Positions 1 through 5,204 of a stretch of DNA of 10,363 bases are shown here, piece by piece (positions within the stretch are counted from its first letter, which is position 1; the number at the start of each line of letters is the position of its first letter). The stretch comes from Clostridia bacterium. GTDB taxonomy: Bacteria; Bacillota; Clostridia; Oscillospirales; CAG-272. The stretch is taken from the NCBI GenBank assembly GCA_024404475.1, contig JAKSPV010000039.1, positions 1 through 10,363 on the forward strand. Direction: 5' to 3'. The notes under the pieces were generated by a model that was given only the letters and a program-made list of their open reading frames with translations, had not been told where the DNA came from and searched no databases. Both the position numbers and the translations under genes were made by a program.

Positions 1-621
1 GTCACCGACATGGGAAGCGAATACCCGGTCGGCAGATGCACCGGCGAGCAGCTCGGGCGCAGCTACGTCCGCATCATCGACAACCTGCTCGCGGCGACGT
101 ACCCCGAGCTGAAATTCAACATCCTCAACGCCGGATGCAGCGGCAACACCTCGCGCGACCTGCTCGCGCGGTGGGAGCGCGACGTGCTCGCATTCCACCC
201 CGACTGGGTGTCGATCTGCATCGGCATCAACGACGTCTGGCACCAGTTCGACGACGTGGCGATGCCCGACCGCGGCGTCTCGCCCGAGGAATACGAAGCC
301 AACCTTGTCAAAATGATCGAAACGACGAAGGACAAGGTGAAAGGCATCATCATCGTCTCCCCGTACTACATGGAGCCGAACCGCACGGACTTCGTCCGCG
401 CACGGATGGACGAGTACACCGCGATCTGCAAAGCGCTCGCCGAGCGCTACGGCCTCCTCTTCGTCGATTTTCAGGCGCTCTATGAGAAATACTGCTCCAT
501 CCGCCACTCCTCGTTCATCGCGTGGGACCGCGTCCACCCGAATCAGGTCGGCGCGACGCTGATGGCGATGGAATTCCTCTCGAAATGCGGCTACGAGTAC
601 GTGCCGCTGCTCTCCCGCTGA
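1..621 (+). CDS. GDSL/SGNH-family esterase or acylhydrolase, 5' end cut by window
   Basis: This is the C-terminal part (206 codons plus stop) of an SGNH hydrolase, a serine esterase family that removes acyl groups from carbohydrates, lipids or other esters. The window opens with codons for Val-Thr-Asp-Met-Gly, which fit the residues just after the catalytic serine in the block I motif GDSxTD. The true start, and the nucleophilic serine, therefore lie upstream, and the ATG at position 10 is not a real start. Visible family blocks are N-A-G-x-S-G-N-T (about 127-150, oxyanion glycine), G-I-N-D (223-234, oxyanion asparagine) and D-R-V-H-P-N (526-543, catalytic Asp and His). No membrane segment is visible in this part, and a signal peptide cannot be judged. 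It reads convergently toward spoVG and ends just before a strong hairpin. The substrate is unknown; similar proteins include carbohydrate acetylesterases. The family call is firm. Confidence 0.88.
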   Translation, partial: VTDMGSEYPVGRCTGEQLGRSYVRIIDNLLAATYPELKFNILNAGCSGNTSRDLLARWERDVLAFHPDWVSICIGINDVWHQFDDVAMPDRGVSPEEYEANLVKMIETTKDKVKGIIIVSPYYMEPNRTDFVRARMDEYTAICKALAERYGLLFVDFQALYEKYCSIRHSSFIAWDRVHPNQVGATLMAMEFLSKCGYEYVPLLSR

Positions 622-629
622 CAAAGAAA

Positions 630-659
630 AAGCGGTCACGCCGTGTGGCGTGACCGCTT
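630..659. terminator. Bidirectional intrinsic terminator between convergent genes
   Basis: A perfect 13-bp inverted repeat (arms 630-642 and 647-659) with a GTGT loop starts 8 bases after the esterase stop codon. The right flank is only moderately T-rich (TTCTCCC), but the left flank (AAAGAAAA) becomes a U-rich tract on the minus strand. The hairpin is therefore better suited to stopping minus-strand transcripts (spoVG), while also ending the esterase mRNA. The hairpin is seen directly; its two-way use is inferred. Confidence 0.85.
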
Positions 660-712
660 CTCCCGTGAAAATGCAATCCTTCGCATAATTTTTCGCGTCC
701 CGATATGTTTTA

Positions 713-726
713 AGAATAAATATTCT
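713..726. repeat. AT-rich inverted repeat in the convergent spacer
   Basis: AGAATA and TATTCT flank two A residues, giving a perfect 14-base palindrome, followed by GTTTTTTG and a further GAATATT. It lies in the AT-rich 153-base spacer between the esterase and spoVG stop codons. The stem is only A/T pairs apart from one G-C, so I do not call it a terminator. No function can be assigned. Confidence 0.4.
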
Positions 727-774
727 GTTTTTTGAATATTGTTTCACAAATCGGATGCGAAATGTTCGATTCCG

Positions 775-1101
775 TCAGAAGACGGGATCCGGCTCCTCCG
801 CCTCGGCGGCCTCTGCCGCCTCAGCCGCCATTTCGGCGGCGGCACGGACGGACTCCGTCTCGTATGCGGCGAGAACGGCTGCCTCCAGCTCCGCACGGAA
901 ACCCGCGTTGATCGGATGAACGATGTCGCGGTAAGTCCCGTCAGCGTTCTTGCGGCTGGGCATGACGATGAAGTCCTTGTCGCGCGCATGGATCACCTTG
1001 ATGTCATGAACGGCAAGCTGGTGGTCGAACGTCACGGATACGATCGCTTTCATCGGTCCTTCATCGAAAAACTTTCTGAACTTAATGTCTGTGATAATCA
1101 T
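775..1101 (-). CDS. spoVG: SpoVG family regulator (septation/RNA- and DNA-binding protein)
   Basis: A 108-residue protein matching SpoVG, a small nucleic-acid-binding regulator that affects septation and sporulation in Bacillus and virulence or cell-wall gene expression in other Firmicutes. The family pattern runs through residues 1-80: an N-terminal I-T-D-I-K-F strand, F-D-H-x-L-A-V-H-D-I-K-V-I (about 25-37), F-I-V-M-P-S-R-K (44-51) and D-G-T-Y-R-D-I-V-H-P-I-N (54-65). The core is normal. After about residue 85 there is a low-complexity Ala/Glu tail ending in Pro-Asp-Pro-Val-Phe, which makes the protein a little longer than typical homologues of 80-100 residues. The start is supported by GGAGG (complement of 1108-1112) six bases upstream of the ATG. 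It is transcribed alone, divergently from murC and convergently with the esterase. SpoVG occurs outside spore formers too, so it does not prove sporulation. Confidence 0.95.
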   Translation of the reverse strand: MIITDIKFRKFFDEGPMKAIVSVTFDHQLAVHDIKVIHARDKDFIVMPSRKNADGTYRDIVHPINAGFRAELEAAVLAAYETESVRAAAEMAAEAAEAAEAEEPDPVF

Positions 1102-1145
1102 GATTATCCTCCCGATGACGTGTAAAAGTACGTCTTTTCCCTCTC

Positions 1146-1174
1146 AGTATAATGAATAAATATAAACGATTCAT
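1146..1174 (-). promoter_or_regulatory. Candidate spoVG promoter
   Basis: On the minus strand, TATACT (1146-1151) is a five-of-six match to a -10 box. ATGAAT (1169-1174) sits 17 bases upstream as a weak -35 that shares only its TGA core. It would start transcription about 40 bases before the spoVG ATG. A perfect TTGACA on the same strand (1245-1250) has no good -10 at 17 bases. B. subtilis spoVG uses sigma-H, but I could not find a convincing sigma-H match here. Treat this as a candidate only. Confidence 0.3.
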
Positions 1175-1319
1175 TTCCAAATATTAAAATTTTTTTAACA
1201 AATCGTACATTTTTTCCTGAAAATCGTCTCTGCCGGAGCGTTTTTGTCAAAGCAGACCCGTCCGCGGGCCGCTTTCCGCTCCTTCCGATACAATCATCCG
1301 AAAGGTCGTGTTGTTTATC

Positions 1320-2735
1320 ATGGCTCTTCCCAACACCCATTACGGCGCCGCCGCCATCGCCGCGCTCCTCGAGAAGAAATGCCGCCTGTTCTTCGCCGGC
1401 ATCGGCGGGATCAGCATGTGCTCCCTCGCTTGGATCGCGCATCTGCGCGGGCACGAGGTCGCCGGCTACGACAGAACGCCGAGCGACATCACCCGTGCGC
1501 TCGCGCACGACGGCATCACCGTTTACTACGACGCCGACGAGGCGCACGTCAGCGGCATCGACGCGCTCATCTACACCGTCGCCATGCCCGAAACGAACCC
1601 GGAATACGCCGCGGCCAAGGCCGCCGGCATCCCCTGCATCTCCCGTGCCGACTTCCTCGGGTATATCATGACCTCGTACCGCCGCCGCATCGGCGTCTCC
1701 GGCATGCACGGCAAGAGCACGACGACCTCGATGCTCGAGCGCATCTACACCGAGGCGGGGCGCGATCCCGTCGTCTCCTGTGGCGCCACCATGAAAGACG
1801 TCGGCACGCCGTACCGTATCGGCCGCGGCACCGACTTCATCTTCGAGGCGTGCGAGTACATGGACTCGTTCCTCGACTTCTACCCGACGACGGCGATCAT
1901 CCTCAACATCGAAATGGATCACGTCGATTACTTCCACTCGATGCGGCAGATCACGGACTCGTTCGGCGAGTTCATCGCCAAGACGGAGCCGGACGGCATC
2001 GCCGTATTGAACGTCGCCGACGAAAACGTCGCCGAGGCGGCGAAGGATTACAAGGGCCGCGCCGTCACGTTCGGCGTCGGCCGTCCCGATGCCGATTACA
2101 ACGCGGCGAACCTGACGTTCGAGCGCGCCTGCGCCCGTTTTGATCTCCAACTGCGGGGCGTGACCGTCACGCACATCGAAATGAACGTTCCCGGCGAGCA
2201 CATCGTCCCGGACGCGACGGCGGCTGCCGCCGCGGCGATCGAGAACGGCGTTGCTCCCTCCGACGTTGCCCGCGCGCTCGCCCTCTTCGGCGGTGCGGAG
2301 CGCCGGCTTGAAAACTGCGGCAAGTCCGCCCGCGGCGCCGACGTCTACTCCGACTATGCCCACCATCCGACCGAGATCCGTGCGACGCTCCGCACCGTCT
2401 CCGAGATGGGCTACCGGCACGTCTTTTGCGTCTTCCAGCCGCACACCTGCTCCCGCACGTGGGGGCTCTGCGAGGAGTTTGCCGGGGCGCTCGCCTCCGG
2501 AAATCTCGAAACGCTCTCGCTCGCCGAGATCTACCCCGCCCGCGAAACGAACGTCTGGGGCGTCACGTCCGCCGGCCTCGCCCGCCGCACCGAGGCGCTC
2601 GGGCAGAAGACGTTCTCGTTTCCGTCCTTCGACCAGATCATAAACTACCTCTCCGGCATTGCGGAGGAAGGCGACATGATCCTCGTCATGGGCGCCGGCG
2701 ATATCGGCACGATCGTCAAAAACCTCCTCGCATAA
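1320..2735 (+). CDS. murC: UDP-N-acetylmuramate--L-alanine ligase (MurC)
   Basis: A cytoplasmic ATP-dependent ligase that adds L-alanine to UDP-N-acetylmuramate, the first amino-acid step of peptidoglycan precursor synthesis. Counting from the upstream in-frame GTG at 1308 (475 aa, usual MurC size), the landmarks are the Rossmann-like UDP-MurNAc domain motif G-I-G-G-I-S-M (31-37), ATP loop G-M-H-G-K-S-T-T-T (132-140), E-A-C-E-Y (180-184), M-D-H-V-D-Y (203-208), R-R-L-E (332-335), D-Y-A-H-H-P-T-E-I (349-357), F-Q-P-H-T-C-S-R-T (376-384) and G-A-G-D-I-G (462-467). All three Mur-ligase domains are present. The start is uncertain: AAAGG at 1301-1305 is 2 bases from GTG 1308, 5 from TTG 1311 and 14 from ATG 1320. 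ATG was chosen by codon preference, although TTG has the best spacing. A TACAAT at 1289-1294 could be a -10 but lacks a -35. It is likely co-transcribed with the MATE gene 30 bases downstream. Confidence 0.93.
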   Translation: MALPNTHYGAAAIAALLEKKCRLFFAGIGGISMCSLAWIAHLRGHEVAGYDRTPSDITRALAHDGITVYYDADEAHVSGIDALIYTVAMPETNPEYAAAKAAGIPCISRADFLGYIMTSYRRRIGVSGMHGKSTTTSMLERIYTEAGRDPVVSCGATMKDVGTPYRIGRGTDFIFEACEYMDSFLDFYPTTAIILNIEMDHVDYFHSMRQITDSFGEFIAKTEPDGIAVLNVADENVAEAAKDYKGRAVTFGVGRPDADYNAANLTFERACARFDLQLRGVTVTHIEMNVPGEHIVPDATAAAAAAIENGVAPSDVARALALFGGAERRLENCGKSARGADVYSDYAHHPTEIRATLRTVSEMGYRHVFCVFQPHTCSRTWGLCEEFAGALASGNLETLSLAEIYPARETNVWGVTSAGLARRTEALGQKTFSFPSFDQIINYLSGIAEEGDMILVMGAGDIGTIVKNLLA

Positions 2736-2765
2736 AAGACAACCACAAAGAAAAGGATCCCGAAC

Positions 2766-4163
2766 ATGGCAAATGCAACCTTTGAAAAAGACCTGACGCA
2801 CGGCAGCGTCGTCAAAAACCTGATCGTTTTCGCGCTGCCCTTCCTGCTCTCCAACCTCATCCAGTCGCTCTACAACGTCGCGGACATGATCATCGTCGGC
2901 AACTTCGCCGGCACGCTCTGCCTCGACGGCGTGAACATCGGTGCGCAGATCAGCTTCGTCCTCATGAACATGGCGATGGGTCTCTGCGTCGGCGGCACCG
3001 TCCTCATCGCGCAGTACCTCAGCGCCGGACGCAAAAAAGAAATGGAAAAGACGATCGCCACCCTCATGACGACGCTTCTCCTCGCCGCCGTCGTGATCAC
3101 CGCGCTCTGCCTCATTCTCCGCCACCCGCTCATCAGCATCTTCTCCGATGACCCCGAGGTGTACGGCTACACGTCCGACTACTTCCTCGTCACCTCGCTC
3201 GGCACGGTGTTCATCTTCCTCTACAATGCGCTCGCCGCAATCATGCGCGGGCTCGGCGACAGCCGCCGGCCGCTCGTCTTCGTCTCGATCGCCTGCGTCG
3301 TCAACGTCGGGCTTGACCTGTTGCTCGTTTCCGTATTCGATATGGCCGCCCTCGGTGCCGCCATCGCGACCGTCATCTCCCAGGCACTCAGCGCCGTGCT
3401 CTGCATGATCCACCTCTCGCGCCACGGCTTCATGTTCGACTTCAAGCCGAAGTCGTTCAAGATCGACAGGCAACAGTTCAAGATGCTGCTCCGCATCGGT
3501 CTGCCGAGCTCCGTACAGAACATGGCGACCGGTATGTCGTTCCTCTTCATCACCGCGCTGGCGAACGGGCTTTCTCCCGTCGTCGGCTCCGCCGTCGGCG
3601 TCGTCGGCAAGCTGAACGGCTTTGCGATCATGCCCGCCGTGGCGATGTCCTCGTCGATCTCCGCGGTCAGCGCACAGAACATCGGCGCCGGCCAGCTCGG
3701 CCGCGCCAAGAAGACGATGCTGATCGGCATGGCGATCTCGTTCGCGATCTCCTGCGGCGTCTTCGCGCTCTTCCAGACCTGCCCCGACGTCTTCCTCAAA
3801 CTCTTCGTCAGCGCGACCGACCCGCACGCCGCCGATATGGTGCAGTATGGCACCGACTACGTTTCCCTGTTCAGTTACGATTACCTCATCGTCCCGTTCA
3901 TGTTCGCGATGAACGGCCTCTTCATCGGGAGCGGCCACACGCTCTTCTCCCTCATCAACAACGTCATTTCCGCGATCGTGCTCCGCATCCCGTTCTCCTA
4001 CTTCGGTGAGATGCTGTTGGAAAACCACGTTCAGGGCATCGGTCTCGGCGCGCCCGCCGCGTCGCTCTTCTCCGTCGTGCTCTGCATCATCTTCTACTGC
4101 ACCGGCAAGTGGAAAAAGATGATGATCATCAAAGATATCGACGTGTGTGAAGAGATCGACTGA
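2766..4163 (+). CDS. MATE-family cation-coupled efflux transporter
   Basis: A 465-residue integral membrane protein of the multidrug and toxic compound extrusion family, which exports organic compounds using a Na+ or H+ gradient. It has the expected roughly twelve hydrophobic segments in two halves. These include an N-terminal helix with A-L-P-F-L-L-S-N and N-V-A-D-M-I-I-V-G (about 23-45), the loop G-D-S-R-R-P-L (164-170) after the first-half helices, and A-Q-N-I-G-A-G-Q (303-310) in the second half, all typical of MATE proteins. The tail (about 449-465) is polar and cytoplasmic. Length is normal and I see no damage. AGGA (2754-2757) lies 8 bases before the ATG. The gene follows murC by 30 bases with no terminator between, so the two are probably one transcript, which ends at the hairpin at 4197-4228. 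The substrate is unknown. The murC link may be incidental, or it could reflect export of an envelope-active compound, which is speculation. Confidence 0.93.
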   Translation: MANATFEKDLTHGSVVKNLIVFALPFLLSNLIQSLYNVADMIIVGNFAGTLCLDGVNIGAQISFVLMNMAMGLCVGGTVLIAQYLSAGRKKEMEKTIATLMTTLLLAAVVITALCLILRHPLISIFSDDPEVYGYTSDYFLVTSLGTVFIFLYNALAAIMRGLGDSRRPLVFVSIACVVNVGLDLLLVSVFDMAALGAAIATVISQALSAVLCMIHLSRHGFMFDFKPKSFKIDRQQFKMLLRIGLPSSVQNMATGMSFLFITALANGLSPVVGSAVGVVGKLNGFAIMPAVAMSSSISAVSAQNIGAGQLGRAKKTMLIGMAISFAISCGVFALFQTCPDVFLKLFVSATDPHAADMVQYGTDYVSLFSYDYLIVPFMFAMNGLFIGSGHTLFSLINNVISAIVLRIPFSYFGEMLLENHVQGIGLGAPAASLFSVVLCIIFYCTGKWKKMMIIKDIDVCEEID

Positions 4164-4196
4164 AAACGGACATTTTTCACAAATTCACAACACTTT

Positions 4197-4228
4197 TGCG
4201 GAGGTGCCCATCGCCTCCGCACTTTTTT
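4197..4228 (+). terminator. Strong intrinsic terminator of the murC-MATE operon
   Basis: A GC-rich hairpin with arms 4197-4206 and 4212-4221 has ten pairs including one T-G wobble and a five-base CCCAT loop. It is followed by C and then six T residues (4223-4228). It lies 33 bases after the MATE stop codon and before the next promoter, so it separates the two operons. Confidence 0.92.
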
Positions 4229-4236
4229 GCCCAAAA

Positions 4237-4251
4237 ATGTGAATTTCACAT
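4237..4251. promoter_or_regulatory. Palindromic candidate operator TGTGAA-T-TTCACA
   Basis: A perfect 15-base palindrome (ATGTGAATTTCACAT) sits about 50 bases upstream of the -35 box of the dehydrogenase operon. The same hexamer recurs nearby as TTCACA at 4176-4181, 4184-4189 and 4256-4261, and as TGTGAA at 4146-4151. The half-site resembles those of Rex (TTGTGAA...TTCACAA) and CRP (TGTGA...TCACA), but the spacing fits neither. The symmetry is seen directly; a role as a regulator binding site is inferred. Confidence 0.45.
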
Positions 4252-4302
4252 AAAGTTCACACCGTTTTTCTCAAAAAAGGAACACAAAATCAACACAGCT
4301 TC

Positions 4303-4331
4303 TTGACACGGGCGAGCCGCCGTGCTACAAT
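4303..4331 (+). promoter_or_regulatory. Sigma-A/sigma-70 promoter of the regulator-dehydrogenase operon
   Basis: A consensus TTGACA (4303-4308) is followed after exactly 17 bases by TACAAT (4326-4331), with a TG one base upstream of the -10 (4323-4324, extended -10). Transcription should start near 4338, leaving a leader of about 37 bases before the DeoR-type ATG at 4375. A short inverted repeat, CACGG (4307-4311) and CCGTG (4320-4324), lies between the two boxes and could be an operator. This is the clearest promoter in the window. Confidence 0.88.
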
Positions 4332-4374
4332 AGTCACGATATAAGGCAAAAAATTTTGAAAGGCAGGCAGACTT

Positions 4375-5151
4375 ATGTTCAACGAGCGCCGAGACGCTAT
4401 CCAGAGAATTCTGAACAAGAAGAACTTTATCTCCTACCAGGAACTCGGTTCCATGTTCCCCGATGTTTCCGTCATGACCCTGCGCCGTGATATCGAATTT
4501 TTTGAGAAGAACGGAAGCTGCACCAAAGTCCGCGGGGGCGCGAAGTCGCTTCTATACAGCCGCGAGCTCTCCGACGGCACCATCGCCGCCCGTATGCAGG
4601 AAAACGTCGCCTCCAAAGAGGCGATCGCGCGCGTCGCCGCCTCGTACCTTGAGATCGGCCGCGCCACGTTCCTCGACTCCGGCTCCACCCTCCAGCGCAT
4701 CGTTCCGTTCGTTCCGAACGAACGGTTCTCCTTCGTCACCACGAGCCCGCAGCTCGCCATGGACATCGCGAGCATCGGTCTGCCGTCGATCAACCTCATC
4801 GGCGGGCTGATGGACGCCGAAAACCAGACGGTCTCCGGCATGCAGGCGATGCGTTTCCTGCAAAGCGTCAACATCGACATCGCCCTGCTCTCCCCGTCGG
4901 GCGTCTCCGCACGCTCCGGCTTCACTGTCGGCAACTTCGGTGAATGCGAACTGAAACGCGCCGTCGTCGAAAAGGCACGGCTCGTGATCCTCCTGCTCGA
5001 CGCGTCGAAGATCGACAAGTCGCTCCCGTACACGTTCTGCAGCATGTCCGAGATCGGCATCATCATCACCGACGGGCCGCTCCCGCAGGAGCTCCTCGAT
5101 GAGGCGGCGGCCGCCGGCACCGAGGTCATCAACGTTTTCTCCGCCCCGTAA
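4375..5151 (+). CDS. DeoR/GlpR-family transcriptional regulator
   Basis: A 258-residue repressor-type protein of the usual DeoR-family size. Residues 1-60 form the winged helix-turn-helix, with the recognition region D-V-S-V-M-T-L-R-R-D-I (30-40) and the wing R-G-G-A (53-56). Residues about 75-235 form the sugar-phosphate-isomerase-like effector domain, with D-S-G-S-T (101-105, phosphate-binding loop), V-T-T-S (121-124), S-G-V-S-A-R-S-G-F-T (175-184) and L-D-A-S-K (208-212). Family members usually sense a phosphorylated sugar or related metabolite and repress a neighbouring operon. AAAGG (4359-4363) is 11 bases and a second AGG (4366-4368) is 6 bases before the ATG. The gene is the first after the strong promoter, and E2 starts 53 bases after its stop with no terminator, so co-transcription and local control of the dehydrogenase are likely but inferred. 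The effector is unknown. Confidence 0.92.
   Translation: MFNERRDAIQRILNKKNFISYQELGSMFPDVSVMTLRRDIEFFEKNGSCTKVRGGAKSLLYSRELSDGTIAARMQENVASKEAIARVAASYLEIGRATFLDSGSTLQRIVPFVPNERFSFVTTSPQLAMDIASIGLPSINLIGGLMDAENQTVSGMQAMRFLQSVNIDIALLSPSGVSARSGFTVGNFGECELKRAVVEKARLVILLLDASKIDKSLPYTFCSMSEIGIIITDGPLPQELLDEAAAAGTEVINVFSAP
4705..4725. repeat. Perfect 21-base palindrome inside the DeoR-type gene
   Basis: Arms 4705-4714 and 4716-4725 are exact reverse complements around one central C, built from GTTC and GAAC units. The segment codes for about residues 111-117 (Pro-Phe-Val-Pro-Asn-Glu-Arg) of the regulator. It could be an intragenic operator or an mRNA hairpin (nine pairs, three-base loop), or simply chance within coding sequence. 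No T-tract follows, so it is not a terminator. Confidence 0.5.
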
Positions 5152-5160
5152 GGCGAGAAA

Positions 5161-5175
5161 AATAAAGTGTTTATT
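5161..5175. repeat. AT-rich inverted repeat between regulator and E2 genes
   Basis: AATAAA (5161-5166) and TTTATT (5170-5175) flank GTG, in the 53-base gap between the DeoR-type stop codon and the E2 start. The stem is A/T only, with no T-tract after it, so it is unlikely to terminate transcription. It could be a weak operator or mRNA-processing site. I see no convincing -35/-10 pair in this gap. Confidence 0.3.
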
Positions 5176-5204
5176 CTGTAACAACGATAGAAAGGAAGAA
5201 ACCC

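Noticed and set aside
10..12. ATG as the start of the esterase
   Set aside because: The preceding in-frame codons continue the family block I pattern (Val-Thr-Asp), so the gene is truncated by the window rather than starting here.
739..1125. Plus-strand open frame overlapping spoVG
   Set aside because: It lies antisense to a clear SpoVG with a good ribosome site and has no recognisable features of its own.
1104..4028. Antisense open frame of 974 codons opposite murC and the MATE gene
   Set aside because: The translation is a low-complexity Asp/Glu/Arg/His/Gly/Ala-rich string with no domain, typical of the reverse frame of GC-biased coding DNA. Both sense genes are complete, recognised families.
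4237..4251. CRP or Rex binding site
   Set aside because: CRP needs six bases between TGTGA and TCACA (here three), and Rex needs four between the TTGTGAA-type half-sites (here one). It is kept only as an unassigned palindrome.
5161..5175. Terminator between the regulator and E2
   Set aside because: The six-pair stem is entirely A/T and no T-tract follows, so it is too weak to separate the genes.
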